Positions 17,135-26,539 of a stretch of DNA of 64,000 bases are shown in pieces; position 1 is the first letter of the stretch; each line of letters starts with the position of its first letter. A model generated the notes under the pieces. It saw only the letters and a program-made list of their open reading frames with translations. It did no database searches and was not told the DNA's origin. This DNA is from DASXTW01 sp046726275 (GTDB lineage: Bacteria; Actinomycetota; UBA4738): assembly GCA_046726275.1 (NCBI GenBank), contig JBKPAF010000054.1, forward strand, positions 1 to 64,000, given 5' to 3'. The position numbers and the translations under genes are program-made.

Positions 17135-17613
17135 TGTATGCTCGTATGGTGCATCAAGCCGTCGCTCCCGCGGATCGACCGGTCGATCCAAACGAGTCCG
17201 TCCAGCTCGCCGCGACGTTGCGGTTGGCCATCATGCGGCTGGCCCGGAGACTCCGCCAGCTGGCGGACGCGGGGATCACACCCTCGATGCTTTCGGCGCT
17301 GTCCAGTGTGGAGCGCCTGGGGCCGCTCACGCTGGGTGAGCTGGCCGATGTGGAGAAGGTCCAGCCGCCCACCATGACGCCGATCGTGGGCAGGTTGGAG
17401 GCAGACGGGCTCGTGAACAGGGAGATCGATCCCGGCGACCGCCGGGTCGCTCGGATCACGGCGAGCCGGAGGGGGAGACAACTCCTCGAACGGACCCGTT
17501 CCCGAAAGACGGCCTACCTTGCTCGTCGACTTCGCGCGCTCCCTCCCGAGGACCGGGAGGTGATCGGCCGGGCCGTGAAGATCCTCGAAGGCCTGGTGAG
17601 CGAGGAGGCATGA
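17134..17613 (+). CDS. MarR-family transcriptional regulator
   Basis: 159 residues. The winged-helix core is recognisable: MLSALSSVERLGPLTLGELA, KVQPPTMTPIVGRLEADGLV (recognition helix) and NREIDPGDRRVARI (wing with the conserved DxRR). The first usable starts are TTG 17134 and ATG 17146; the latter may be the true start. The last codons overlap the start of the MFS gene by ATGA, so it probably controls that exporter in cis through the repeat at 17110-17134. Confidence 0.88.
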   Translation: MYARMVHQAVAPADRPVDPNESVQLAATLRLAIMRLARRLRQLADAGITPSMLSALSSVERLGPLTLGELADVEKVQPPTMTPIVGRLEADGLVNREIDPGDRRVARITASRRGRQLLERTRSRKTAYLARRLRALPPEDREVIGRAVKILEGLVSEEA

Positions 17614-18887
17614 ACGGCCTTCGCGTCGCTGCCGCCCGCACGTTCCGGTCACTCGGCGTGCGCAACTACCGCCTGTACTTCCTCGGACAGATCATCTCGA
17701 TGAGTGGCACGTGGATGCAGTCCGTCGCCCAGGCGTGGCTCGTCCTCGAGCTTACCGGGAGCGGGATCGCCCTCGGCGCGGTCACCGCGCTGCAGTTCCT
17801 GCCGACCCTGGTACTGGGGCCGTGGGGTGGTCTCGTCGCCGACCGTGTCGACAAGCGACGGCTCCTGGTCTGGACGCAGAGCGCTTCGGCCATCTTTGCG
17901 CTCGTCCTCGGCATCCTTACGGTCACCCATGTGGTGACGCTGGAGATGGTGTACGCGCTCGCCCTCGGGCTGGGTCTGGTGACCATGGTGGACATGCCCG
18001 CCCGCCAGGCATTCGTGATCGAGATGGTTGGCCGCGACCAGTTGACGAACGCCGTGAGCCTGAATGGCGTGATCGTGAACGCGAGCCGGGTGATCGGTCC
18101 GGCGGTGGCCGGCGCCCTGATCGCCACCGTCGGGGTCGGCATCTGCTTCCTGGTAAACGGAGCTTCGTACATCGCCGTGATCGCCGGACTGTTGATGATG
18201 CGCACGGCCCAGCTCCACCGTTCCCAGGCGACCACGCGGCACCGCGGGCAGCTTCGAGAAGGGCTCCGCTACGTGTGGCGCACTCCAGAGCTCCGGATCC
18301 CGTTGCTCCTGATGGCCGTGGTCGGCGCCATCGGATTCAACTTCTCGGTCCTGCTGCCGCTGATGGTGCGGTTCGCCTTCGAGGCGGGTGCCGGCGCATT
18401 CGGGGCGCTGTTCTCCGTGATGGGTGCCGGAGCCGTGGCCGGTGGGTTGGCGGTCGCGGGCTGGGGGCGGGCCTCGGGTCGCCTGCAGGCCGGGGCAGCC
18501 GTGGCCTTCGGCGGATTCCTGGCGCTGGCCGCGGTGGCACCCACGCTCCACTTCGAGATGGTAGCGATGCTGCCGTTGGGCGTGGCCAGCACCGCATTCA
18601 TCGCCGTGTCCAACTCGCTCCTCCAGCTCGGCGCGATGCCCCAGATGCGCGGCAGGGTGATGGGCCTGTTCGCCGTGGTGTTCCTCGGGACGACGCCGAT
18701 CGGCGGACCGCTGATGGGATGGATCGCGGAGCACCTCGGACCTCGCGGGGCGATGGGGATCGCGGCCGGAGTGACCGTCGCGGCCGGCCTGGTCACGCTC
18801 CTGGCGTTGCGACGTGCGCGACCCAAGCCCGCCACCGAGCAACCGGTGATCCTCGAGAGCGCTCGTCAGGGCGTCGCCGCACCCTGA
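17610..18887 (+). CDS. MFS transporter, DHA3/EntS-like exporter
   Basis: 425-residue major-facilitator protein with about 12 hydrophobic segments. It has the motif-A-like loop GLVADRVDKRRLL between helices 2 and 3 and the DHA3 opening FRSLGVRNYRLYFLGQIIS...GTWMQSVAQAWLV. DHA3 members export siderophores, macrolides and other small molecules; the substrate is unknown here. Translationally coupled to the MarR gene by a 4-bp overlap, so export is probably induced by the MarR ligand. A stem-loop overlaps the stop codon. Confidence 0.88.
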   Translation: MNGLRVAAARTFRSLGVRNYRLYFLGQIISMSGTWMQSVAQAWLVLELTGSGIALGAVTALQFLPTLVLGPWGGLVADRVDKRRLLVWTQSASAIFALVLGILTVTHVVTLEMVYALALGLGLVTMVDMPARQAFVIEMVGRDQLTNAVSLNGVIVNASRVIGPAVAGALIATVGVGICFLVNGASYIAVIAGLLMMRTAQLHRSQATTRHRGQLREGLRYVWRTPELRIPLLLMAVVGAIGFNFSVLLPLMVRFAFEAGAGAFGALFSVMGAGAVAGGLAVAGWGRASGRLQAGAAVAFGGFLALAAVAPTLHFEMVAMLPLGVASTAFIAVSNSLLQLGAMPQMRGRVMGLFAVVFLGTTPIGGPLMGWIAEHLGPRGAMGIAAGVTVAAGLVTLLALRRARPKPATEQPVILESARQGVAAP

Positions 18888-18891
18888 CGAG
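18862..18891 (+). terminator. stem-loop at the end of the MFS gene
   Basis: CTCGTCAGGG (18862-18871) and CCCTGACGAG (18882-18891) form a perfect 10-bp stem with a 10-nt loop; the MFS stop codon is inside the second arm. It lies between convergent genes. No T tract follows, so termination activity is inferred from position. Confidence 0.45.
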
Positions 18892-18911
18892 TCGAGGCGA
18901 CGATCCTCTCG

Positions 18912-19616
18912 TCAGACGGGTGTGACGAAGATGGGCGTCGTGGTGGGTTGAGGGCTCCCGCCGGCTGGTTCGACGCTCATCGCGACCGCAACGAACGACT
19001 CCCCAAGGACCACCGGCGCCACCACCGTCCCGTTCTGTGGCACGAATGTCCCGGCCGGGACCATGTTCGCTCCGGCCCGGGGCTGATACCAGAGCTCGTA
19101 CACCCTTCCACCTGAGAGGGCTGGAAGGGATCCGACGGCAAGCGCCTGGGTCTGGCCCTTCACGTACACGATGGTGAGCTGTTGCGCCCCAGACCTGTAC
19201 GTGACCCGAGCCAGGGGAGCCGGCTTGGGTGAGACCGCGTACCCGGCCAGGCCGCCCAGCAGGGCGATCGCGGCGGCCACCGCAACCGCGGCTACCAGCT
19301 TCTGGACCCTGCCCCCTCCCCGGACGACGCCCAGCCTAGGTGGAGCCGACTCTCGCGGTGTGGCCGACGGTGAACGGGCAGCGCGGATGAGCGCTTCCTC
19401 GGCGCCGGCGGACATTCCCACGGGCTCCACGACCGCCGCCAGCTGGGAGGCCACCTGGCGGTACTCGGACTCGAGCAGTAGACATTGGGCGCAGTCCGGG
19501 CCGTGTTCCGCCCGGAGCTGGACCAGCTCTCGGCGGCCGTTCTCGTCCAGCCCGTCGAGCGCGTCCGCCGCGATGAGCTCTTCGATCTGGTCGTGCGGCC
19601 GCTGTTCGGACCTCAT
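18912..19616 (-). CDS. anti-sigma factor, RskA-type with zinc-binding ZAS motif
   Basis: 234 residues. The cytoplasmic N-terminal part contains the ZAS signature HGPDCAQC (HxxxCxxC), followed by one membrane helix (VAAVAVAAAIALLGGLAGYAV, about residues 108-128) and an extracytoplasmic RskA-type domain with VYELWYQPRAGANMVPAGTF. It sequesters the partner sigma factor until regulated proteolysis releases it. Start ATG overlaps the sigma-gene stop by ATGA, giving equimolar synthesis. The inducing signal is not apparent. Confidence 0.9.
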   Translation of the reverse strand: MRSEQRPHDQIEELIAADALDGLDENGRRELVQLRAEHGPDCAQCLLLESEYRQVASQLAAVVEPVGMSAGAEEALIRAARSPSATPRESAPPRLGVVRGGGRVQKLVAAVAVAAAIALLGGLAGYAVSPKPAPLARVTYRSGAQQLTIVYVKGQTQALAVGSLPALSGGRVYELWYQPRAGANMVPAGTFVPQNGTVVAPVVLGESFVAVAMSVEPAGGSPQPTTTPIFVTPV

Positions 19617-20185
19617 CGTTCCTCTCCCAGAAGGAGACGGAGCCTTCGCATCCCGAGCAGGGTGCGGCTCTTGACCGTTCCGAGGGGGAGTCCCAGGTCG
19701 TCCGAGATGTCGGCCTGCGACTTTCCCTCGAAATACATCAGCTCCAGGACCTGCCGCTGGGCGGCCGGAAGGTCGTCGAGAGCGCGTCGCACCCGCTTCC
19801 TGGTCCCGGCGAGGTCGACCCGCTGGGCGACCGAGTCCGCGATGTCCTCCTGGAGCACCTCGGCGGGTTGCTGCTCCTGGCCGCGTCGGCGTTGGGCCTC
19901 CTCGCGCCTGACCAGATCGACCGCTCTGTGGTGAACGGTGGCCAGCAACCACACCCGAAAGCTGCCTCGCTCCTCCCGGTAGCTCCCGGGATCTCTCCAC
20001 AGGGCCAGGAACGCCTCCTGCACGATCTCCTCCGCCAAGAACGAGTGCCGGACCACCTTGTATGCCAGGCCCTTGGCCAACGGTCCGTACCGCCGGAACA
20101 GGGCGCGGAAGGGTTCCTCATCACCCGCGCGGATCTGCTTGACCAGGTCGCGGTCCTGGGCGTCTTCGATGCTAGGGACGGCCAC
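19613..20185 (-). CDS. ECF RNA polymerase sigma factor (SigK-like)
   Basis: 190 residues from the GTG at 20185, which has GGAG 7 bp upstream; a GTG at 20224 is also in frame. Region 2: FRALFRRYGPLAKGLAYKVV, AEEIVQEAFLALWRDPGSY and RGSFRVWLLATVHHRAVDLV. Region 4: LDDLPAAQRQVLELMYFEG, then QADISDDLGLPLGTVKSRT. The pairing with an RskA-type anti-sigma factor fits the SigK-like ECF group. The regulon cannot be inferred; ECF genes usually activate their own promoter, but I see no clear -35/-10 pair upstream. Confidence 0.92.
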   Translation of the reverse strand: MAVPSIEDAQDRDLVKQIRAGDEEPFRALFRRYGPLAKGLAYKVVRHSFLAEEIVQEAFLALWRDPGSYREERGSFRVWLLATVHHRAVDLVRREEAQRRRGQEQQPAEVLQEDIADSVAQRVDLAGTRKRVRRALDDLPAAQRQVLELMYFEGKSQADISDDLGLPLGTVKSRTLLGMRRLRLLLGEER

Positions 20186-20344
20186 GACGGGTCTCCATAC
20201 GTCCGGCAGGCCCGATTCGAGCACGACGAGTTCGGTCGTGGCCGCAGGTGGGCTCAGGATGCTCAGGCTCCTCTCGCTTCCAGCGTGATTCGCAGCCGCC
20301 GGCCGAACGGATCATCCGGAACCGTGGGGATCGCATGGCGACGG

Positions 20345-22282
20345 TCAGAGGTGGGCCTTGATCGCGTCCAGGGACCCCGGGTTCTCCAGGCTGGACAGGT
20401 CGCCTGGGTCCTGGCCCAGGACGAGTGAACGGAGCGCTCGCCGGACGATCTTCGCGCTGCGGGTCTTGGGCAGCTCGTCCACGAACATCACCCGGGAGGG
20501 CTTGAACGCCTTCCCCAGATGGGCGGCGACCGCCCCGGCCAGCTCTCCGGCGAGCTCGGCCGTGCGCTCGATCCCGGGCTTGGTGAGGACGAAGCACCAG
20601 ATGGCCTCGCCTTTGATCTCGTCCGGGACGCCCACTGCGGCGCTCTCGGCAACCGCCGGATGGTGGGCGAGGGCACTCTCGACCTCGGCCGGCCCCACCC
20701 GCTTGCCGGCGATGTTCATCGTGTCGTCCGACCGTCCGTGCAGGAACCAGAACCCGTCCTCGTCCCGGCTGGCCCAGTCGCCGTGCACCCACACGTCCGG
20801 CCACCTGCTCCAGTAGGTCGCCAGGTAGCGATCGGGATCGCGCCAGATGCCCCGGGTCATTCCGGGCCACGGCTTCTTGCACACCAGCTCGCCCACTTCC
20901 CCCGGCCCGACTGGACGACCCTCCGCGTCCCAGATGTCGACGTCCATCCCCAGAGCGGGGCCCCGCAGGGTGCACGGCTTGAGGTCCGTGATGGGAAGCG
21001 GAGAGAGGAAACACGCGCCCACCTCGGTGCCTCCGGAGAGGTTGATGATCGGGCATCTCCCACCCCCGACCACGTCCTGGAACCACAGGTACGGGTCCGG
21101 ATTCCACGGCTCGCCGGTGGACCCGAGGATGCGTAATGAGGAAAGGTCATGCCGCTGGACCATGTCGTCGCCCGCCGGGATGAGGGCGCGGATCAGGGTA
21201 GGGGAGACGCCCAGGGTCGTGATGCGATGCCGCTCCACCATGTCCCAGATCCGGTCCGGTCCGGGATGGTTCGGCGCGCCGTCGAACAGGAACACGGTCG
21301 CCCCGAGGGCCCCCGCCCCGATGATCTCCCAAGGCCCCATGATCCACCCGAGATCGGTGACCCAGAACAGGATCTCATCCCGGTGCAGATCGGCCTGGTA
21401 GGCCACCTCCTCCGCCAGCTTGATCAGCAAGCCGCCGTGGACGTGGACCGAGCCCTTGGGCCGCCCGGTGGTCCCGGACGTGTACGCGATGAATAACGGG
21501 TGCTCGGGTTCGAGCCGCTCGTTCTCGAAGCTGGGCTGCTGGCGGTCCAGGAGCTCGTCCCACCGATGGTCGTGCCGTCCATCCCAAGGCATGTCGGACC
21601 GTCCGAGCCGCCCCCACACCACCATGTGCTGCACCGTGGGGGAGGCCGCCACGGCCTCGTCCGCGGTTTCCTTCATAGGGACCACCTTGCCGCGGCGGGT
21701 CGTCCCATCGGCAGTGATCAGGACCGAGGCTTCGGCGTCCTGGAGGCGGGTGGCGACCGCGTCCGCGGCATAGCCCGAGAAGATGGGCAGATACACCGCC
21801 CCGAGCTTCGCGCAGGCCAAGGTGACGGCAACGGTCTCCGGGGCCATGGGCATGAACACCCCGACAGCGTCGCCTGCCTTCACACCCAGCTCGCGGAGGC
21901 CGCCCGCCGTTCGATCGGCCATCTCCCGGAGCTCTCGGTACGTCACGGACCGAGCGGGGCCCTCCTCGCCCTCCCAGAGGATGGCCACCTTGTCAGGCGT
22001 GCGATCCGCCCATCGGTCCACGCAGTTGTGGGCGAGGTTGATCCTTCCTCCGACGAACCATTTAGCCCACGGCTTGCCCTCGGATTCGTCCAGGACCTGG
22101 GTATACGGTTCGTAGAACTCGATCCCGAGGTCCCGGACGACCGCCTCCCAGAACCACTCCACGTCGTCCTGGGACCGCTTGACCAGCTCCTCGTACGAGC
22201 CAAGACCGTGCGCGCGCATCAACCGGGTGACGTTGGCCCGCGTCACATAATCTTCAGAGGGACTCCACACGATGTCGCCCAC
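20345..22282 (-). CDS. AMP-forming acyl-CoA synthetase (acetyl-CoA synthetase-like)
   Basis: 645 residues, activating a carboxylic acid with ATP and CoA through an acyl-AMP. Motifs: phosphate loop FIAYTSGTTGRPKGSVHVHG, ILGSTGEPWNPDPY, NLSGGTEVGACF, hinge VHGDWASRDEDGFWFLHGRS and DDTMNIAGKRVGPAEVESAL, and the catalytic Lys in PKTRSAKIVRRAL. Length and the N-terminal ACS-type segment (WFVGGRINLAHNCVDRW) fit acetyl/propionyl-CoA synthetases; the usual Trp that limits chain length cannot be checked by eye. GTG start at 22282 has GGGAGG upstream. Divergent from the LCP gene. Confidence 0.9.
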   Translation of the reverse strand: MGDIVWSPSEDYVTRANVTRLMRAHGLGSYEELVKRSQDDVEWFWEAVVRDLGIEFYEPYTQVLDESEGKPWAKWFVGGRINLAHNCVDRWADRTPDKVAILWEGEEGPARSVTYRELREMADRTAGGLRELGVKAGDAVGVFMPMAPETVAVTLACAKLGAVYLPIFSGYAADAVATRLQDAEASVLITADGTTRRGKVVPMKETADEAVAASPTVQHMVVWGRLGRSDMPWDGRHDHRWDELLDRQQPSFENERLEPEHPLFIAYTSGTTGRPKGSVHVHGGLLIKLAEEVAYQADLHRDEILFWVTDLGWIMGPWEIIGAGALGATVFLFDGAPNHPGPDRIWDMVERHRITTLGVSPTLIRALIPAGDDMVQRHDLSSLRILGSTGEPWNPDPYLWFQDVVGGGRCPIINLSGGTEVGACFLSPLPITDLKPCTLRGPALGMDVDIWDAEGRPVGPGEVGELVCKKPWPGMTRGIWRDPDRYLATYWSRWPDVWVHGDWASRDEDGFWFLHGRSDDTMNIAGKRVGPAEVESALAHHPAVAESAAVGVPDEIKGEAIWCFVLTKPGIERTAELAGELAGAVAAHLGKAFKPSRVMFVDELPKTRSAKIVRRALRSLVLGQDPGDLSSLENPGSLDAIKAHL

Positions 22283-22343
22283 GGGCGCCTCCCACGTCCC
22301 CGGCCGGCCTGTACGCTTCCTGCTTGTACCCTTCACAAGACTA

Positions 22344-23681
22344 ATGGGACGAGTTTCCGCCGATCCTATGCCACGGCCGCGAGGCCACCGCGCCAGCCTG
22401 GCGTTTCTCGTGACGGCCGGCGTTCTCTCCCTGCTGGTGGCTGTCGGGTCGGGGCTGGCCATTGCCACCATCCGGCGAGTCGATGCCAGGATCACCAAGA
22501 TCCCGGTCGGCTCGGGGTGCAAGGGTCAGGAATGCCTGCCGAACGTGGATCCCGTATGTATCCGGAAGGCCTGCACGTTCCTGGTCCTGGGCAGCGACAG
22601 CCGGCAAGGGCTCACCAAGAAGCAGCAGCGAGCGCTCGGGACGAACGCGAGATTGGTGGGCGGGCAGCGCTCGGACACGATCATCGTCGTCCAGGTGGAC
22701 CCGCAGAAGGACCGCACGGTGGTGTTGTCGATCCCCAGGGACCTCCGGGTGCCGATCCCCGGCCACGGCATCAACAAGATCAACACCGCGTTCAGCCACG
22801 GGCCCGACGTGATGGTTCGCACGGTGGAGAAGCTCACGGGCCTCCAGATCAATCACTACGTCGAGGTGAACTTCATCGGCTTCGAGCGCCTGGTGGATGC
22901 CCTGGGTGGTGTCCCGATCTGTATCGACCGGCCGATGAAGGACAGGCTGGCCCGGTTGAACCTTCCCCGGGCGGGCTGCTACAACCTGGATGGGAAGCGC
23001 GCGCTGGGCTTCGTACGGGCGCGCCACATCGAAGGGGACGCGATCCCCGACTTCTCCCGAATCTCCCGCCAGCAGAAGTTCATGAGGGCCCTGATCGAGA
23101 AGTCCATGTCGATCGGATCGGCTTTTCACATCCCGGAGCTCATCCGCGCCGTCCAGAACAACCTGATCGTGGACGAGAACATGAACATCTATGCGCTGCA
23201 AGACCTCACCGAGAAGCTGGGCCGGCTCGGCCAGCGGCACGTCCACTTCCGGATCGTTCCGGCCGTGCCCATCCAGCGCGACGGGGTCGACTACCTCCAA
23301 CTCCTCGAGCCGCAAGCGTCGAGGTTGTTCGCGAGGATGCGCGAGGGCAGAGCTCTCGGAAGCATCGGGCGCGAGGCGTCGCTTACCCCGCTGTCGCCCG
23401 CGAACGTGACCATCCAGGTCCTGGATGCGAGCTCGGGAAGCCGAGCCGCGGAGGTGGTCCAATACCTGCGGAGGGCTGGGTTCGTGGTCCTCACGCTGAA
23501 GCCGGCCCCGCCCGAGTTGAACCGTTCGGTGATCCTGTGGGGGCATCGGGAGGCCAAGCCCAAGGAGGCCGTGGCTACGTACCTCCCATCGCTCGACGTC
23601 GTGAACGACCAGCAGCACACGCAGGGCTCGATCGTCACCGTGGTGGTGGCGCCTGACTTCCCGCCGATCGAGGGCATCTGA
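22344..23681 (+). CDS. LytR-CpsA-Psr (LCP) family cell-wall ligase with LytR_C domain
   Basis: 445 residues from the ATG at 22344 (ATG 22368 also possible). One N-terminal membrane helix (LAFLVTAGVLSLLVAVGSGL), then the LCP catalytic domain with LVLGSDSRQ, RSDTIIVVQVDPQ, VLSIPRDLRVPIPGHGINKI (basic and acidic residues that bind polyprenyl pyrophosphate) and FVRARHIEGDAIPDFSRISR. A LytR_C domain follows at about VTIQVLDASSGSRAAEVVQY. LCP proteins transfer undecaprenyl-linked glycopolymers to peptidoglycan outside the membrane. A TACCCT box lies just upstream of the start. gatC follows 24 bp later. Confidence 0.9.
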   Translation: MGRVSADPMPRPRGHRASLAFLVTAGVLSLLVAVGSGLAIATIRRVDARITKIPVGSGCKGQECLPNVDPVCIRKACTFLVLGSDSRQGLTKKQQRALGTNARLVGGQRSDTIIVVQVDPQKDRTVVLSIPRDLRVPIPGHGINKINTAFSHGPDVMVRTVEKLTGLQINHYVEVNFIGFERLVDALGGVPICIDRPMKDRLARLNLPRAGCYNLDGKRALGFVRARHIEGDAIPDFSRISRQQKFMRALIEKSMSIGSAFHIPELIRAVQNNLIVDENMNIYALQDLTEKLGRLGQRHVHFRIVPAVPIQRDGVDYLQLLEPQASRLFARMREGRALGSIGREASLTPLSPANVTIQVLDASSGSRAAEVVQYLRRAGFVVLTLKPAPPELNRSVILWGHREAKPKEAVATYLPSLDVVNDQQHTQGSIVTVVVAPDFPPIEGI

Positions 23682-23689
23682 CGGTCCTC

Positions 23690-23695
23690 TAGACT
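23690..23695 (+). promoter_or_regulatory. candidate -10 box (TAGACT) of gatCA
   Basis: TAGACT lies 10 bp before the gatC ATG and no Shine-Dalgarno intervenes; gatB has the same 10-bp spacing to TATCGT. Confidence 0.4.
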
Positions 23696-23705
23696 CGGGC
23701 TCACC

Positions 23706-23999
23706 ATGCCGGTAGAGATCGACGTCGACCACGTCGCCAGGCTCGCCCGCCTCGCATTGACACCGGAGGAGCGGGAGCGTTTCCGTCGGCAGCTCGGGCT
23801 GATCCTCGAGCATGCCGAGAAAGTGGGCGAGGTCGCGGCGAAGGACGTCGTGCCCACCTCGCACCCCATCCCTCGGGCCAACGTGTTCCGCCCCGACGAG
23901 CCGGCGCCCTCGCTTCCCCACACGGAAGCTCTGACGGGCGCCCCAGAGGTGGAAGGCGGCCGGTTCAAGGTCCCCCGGATCCTTGAAGAAGAGGGCTAG
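23706..23999 (+). CDS. gatC: aspartyl/glutamyl-tRNA amidotransferase subunit C
   Basis: 97 residues, the small helical subunit that clamps GatA to GatB. It has the family opening VDHVARLARLALTPEERERF, LILEHAEKVGEVAAKDVVPT and the C-terminal LPHTEALTGAPEVEGGRFKVPRIL (in two parts) that wraps the complex. Normal length. gatA begins 2 bp after its stop, giving a gatCA operon. Confidence 0.95.
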   Translation: MPVEIDVDHVARLARLALTPEERERFRRQLGLILEHAEKVGEVAAKDVVPTSHPIPRANVFRPDEPAPSLPHTEALTGAPEVEGGRFKVPRILEEEG

Positions 24000-24001
24000 G
24001 C

Positions 24002-25483
24002 GTGGCTGAGCTGTGCGACCTCAGCGGACACGAGCTTGCTCCCCTCCTGAGGACGGGTGAGGCCTCGGCTACCGCGATCGTGGAATCTGCCCTTCGGCGC
24101 ATCGACGCGGTGGACGAGCGGCTGCACGCCTTCCTCGTGGTCACGGAGGGACTGGCCCGCCCGCGGGCCGAGGAGATCGACCGGGCGCTCCACGCCGGCC
24201 GCGAACTCCCCGCGGTGGCCGGCATTCCGCTGGCTCTGAAAGACGTCCTCTGCACGAGGGGCATCCGCACGACCGCCGGTTCGAAGATCCTCGAGCCCTA
24301 CGTCCCGCCGTACAGCTGCACGCCATGGCAGCGTCTGGACGACGCGTGGTCCCTCCTGATGGGAAAGACGAACTGCGACGAGTTCGCCATGGGTTCGTCC
24401 AACGAGAACTCTGCCTACGGTCCCGCCCACAATCCTTGGGACCTGGGCACCGTTCCGGGGGGTTCGTCTGGCGGCTCGGCGGCGGCCGTGGCCGCGGGCG
24501 AGGCGGTCTGGGCCCTCGGGACGGACACGGGCGGCTCGGTGCGTCAGCCGGCCTCGCTCTGCGGGGTGGTCGGCATGAAGCCGACGTACGGGCGCATCTC
24601 CCGGTATGGGCTGATCGCGTTCGCCTCCTCGTTGGATCACATCGGCGTGTTCTCCCGGGACGTTCGGGACGCGGCGACCCTCCTTGGGGCGATCGCCGGG
24701 CACGATCCGATGGACGCCACGAGCCTGCCCGACCCTGTTCCCGACTATGCCGCCAGCCTCGAGGGTGGAGTGAAGGGCCTGAGGATCGGCTTGGTCGAGG
24801 ACTGGCTCTCGACGGAGGGGGTGCAGCCGGGGGTGCGGGACCGCGTGCGGGAAGCGGTGGACCGGCTGGAGCGGCTGGGAACGTCCGTGGAGCCGGTCAG
24901 CCTCCCCAACGCCGAATACGCGCTCTCCGCCTACTACCTGCTCGCCCCCGCGGAGTGCTCCTCGAACCTCGCTCGCTACGACGGGGTCCGCTACGGCTTT
25001 CGCGCAGCGGACGGCCCCGACGTGATGGACATGAACCTGCGAACCCGGGGCCAGGGTTTCGGGGACGAGGTCAAGCGCCGAATCATGCTCGGCACCTACT
25101 CTCTGTCGGCCGGCTACTACGACGCCTACTACGGGCAGGCCCAGAAGGTCCGCACGCTGGTCATCCAGGACTTCGACCGGGCGTTCGAGCGGTTCGACCT
25201 CCTGGTCGCGCCGACCTCGCCCACGACGGCGTTCAGGCTGGGCGAGAAGACCGAGGACCCGCTCGCGATGTACCTCTCCGACGTCTTCACGATCCCTTCG
25301 AACCTCTCGGGGATGCCCGCGATCAGCATCCCGTGCGGGTTGGGACCCGACGGCCTCCCGGTGGGCCTCCAGCTCATGGGCAGATTCCTGGACGAAGCGA
25401 CCGTCCTCCGCGCGGCCTACGCGCTGGAGCAGGATCTCGGGGTCACGGACAGGCCGCCGCTGGTGGAGTCGCTGGGCGGCTAG
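24002..25483 (+). CDS. gatA: aspartyl/glutamyl-tRNA amidotransferase subunit A
   Basis: 493-residue amidase-signature glutaminase that frees ammonia from glutamine for GatB. The Ser-cisSer-Lys triad is visible: K80 in PLALKDVLCTRG, S155 in GTVPGGSSGGSA and nucleophile S179 in TDTGGSVRQPASLCG. GTG start. The 3' end overlaps the convergent EamA gene by 4 bp. In organisms without glutaminyl-tRNA synthetase GatCAB converts Glu-tRNA(Gln) to Gln-tRNA(Gln), using products of gltX (37077) and tRNA-Gln (60280) in this window. Confidence 0.96.
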   Translation: MAELCDLSGHELAPLLRTGEASATAIVESALRRIDAVDERLHAFLVVTEGLARPRAEEIDRALHAGRELPAVAGIPLALKDVLCTRGIRTTAGSKILEPYVPPYSCTPWQRLDDAWSLLMGKTNCDEFAMGSSNENSAYGPAHNPWDLGTVPGGSSGGSAAAVAAGEAVWALGTDTGGSVRQPASLCGVVGMKPTYGRISRYGLIAFASSLDHIGVFSRDVRDAATLLGAIAGHDPMDATSLPDPVPDYAASLEGGVKGLRIGLVEDWLSTEGVQPGVRDRVREAVDRLERLGTSVEPVSLPNAEYALSAYYLLAPAECSSNLARYDGVRYGFRAADGPDVMDMNLRTRGQGFGDEVKRRIMLGTYSLSAGYYDAYYGQAQKVRTLVIQDFDRAFERFDLLVAPTSPTTAFRLGEKTEDPLAMYLSDVFTIPSNLSGMPAISIPCGLGPDGLPVGLQLMGRFLDEATVLRAAYALEQDLGVTDRPPLVESLGG

Positions 25484-26496
25484 CGGTCCCGAGAGCCGTC
25501 CAGGCAGGCGGCGTCCGGCGCGGCGTCGGCCGGGTCGCCCGGAGGGAACTTCCGCGCCGACAGCATCAGCGCGACAGCTGCCACAATGACCACACCTGCC
25601 AGCACCGTACGAGGCGTGATCGCCTCGGATAGGATCGCCCATCCCAGGAACACCGCCACCACCGGGTTGACGTAGGCGTAGGTCGAGACCAGAGAGGTGG
25701 GCGCGGACCGGAGCAGCCAGACGTACGCGGAGAACGCCACCCACGATCCGAACACGATCAGATACGCCAGCCCGAAGAGGGAGGCGGTGGTGAACCGTTC
25801 CGGGTGGATGTCGGAGAACTCTCCGTGAATCGCGCCGGCGATCGCCAGCGCCACACCGCCCGCCAGCATCTCCATGCTCGTTGTGACCAGCGGTCGCGAG
25901 GGGAGCCGGGCGGTTCTCGAATACATCGAGCCGATGGACCAGCCGATCGCGGCCGCGAGCAAGATCACCATCCCCACGGCATCGAGCTTCCCGCCGCCCG
26001 TCCCTCCCACCAGCAGGCCGAGTCCGCCGAAGCCCAGCACCAACCCGGCGATGGCCTGGGGGGCCAGGCGCTGCCCGAAGAAGATCCGGTCGATCATGGC
26101 CATCCACAGCGGGGTGGTGGCGATCACCAGCGCGGTCACGCCGGTGGGGACGCTGCGCTCGGCCAGGACCACGCCGCCGTTGCCGACGAGGAGAAGGAGA
26201 ACGCCGACGACGCAGGCCGCCCGCCACTGGGGCCATCCGGGACGGTCGGCCACGCGATCTCCCCGGCGGATCGCCCACGCGTACAGGAGCGCTCCGGCGA
26301 CGAGGAAGCGGACGGACGCCATGAGCAGGGGAGGAAGGGTCAGGACCGCCTCGCGGATGGCGAGGTAGGTGGACCCCCAGATCACGTAGACGGCCCCCAG
26401 GGCCAGCCAGATCAGCGCGGTGGAAGCCTGCCGCTGCGGCTCGCCGGCGGCGTTCACAAGGCGGACGCGGGATGAGCGCGTGGCACGACGGGCCAT
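25480..26496 (-). CDS. EamA/DMT-family transporter
   Basis: 338 residues with ten predicted membrane segments in two EamA repeats: the first begins LIWLALGAVYVIWGSTYLAI and has LAERSVPTGVTALVIATTPLW, the second has WSIGSMYSRTARLP and SAPTSLVSTYAYVNPVVAVF. Drug/metabolite-superfamily exporters of this type move amino acids or metabolites; the substrate is unknown. The gene interrupts the gat genes on the opposite strand. Start ATG 26496 with a TACCAT box 6 bp ahead, no Shine-Dalgarno. Confidence 0.88.
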   Translation of the reverse strand: MARRATRSSRVRLVNAAGEPQRQASTALIWLALGAVYVIWGSTYLAIREAVLTLPPLLMASVRFLVAGALLYAWAIRRGDRVADRPGWPQWRAACVVGVLLLLVGNGGVVLAERSVPTGVTALVIATTPLWMAMIDRIFFGQRLAPQAIAGLVLGFGGLGLLVGGTGGGKLDAVGMVILLAAAIGWSIGSMYSRTARLPSRPLVTTSMEMLAGGVALAIAGAIHGEFSDIHPERFTTASLFGLAYLIVFGSWVAFSAYVWLLRSAPTSLVSTYAYVNPVVAVFLGWAILSEAITPRTVLAGVVIVAAVALMLSARKFPPGDPADAAPDAACLDGSRDR

Positions 26497-26502
26497 CCAC
26501 CC

Positions 26503-26508
26503 ATGGTA
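26503..26508 (-). promoter_or_regulatory. candidate -10 box (TACCAT) of the EamA gene
   Basis: Minus-strand TACCAT ends 6 bp before the ATG at 26496, the same arrangement as at 2044-2056. Confidence 0.4.
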
Positions 26509-26539
26509 TCGAGGTCCGCTTCCCGGTCCTCCGGCCCGC

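Noticed and set aside
20240..20340. Minus-strand peptide VPDDPFGRRLRITLEARGA between the synthetase and sigma genes
   Set aside because: It reads like a coding tail but has no start codon or upstream domain; at most a relic.
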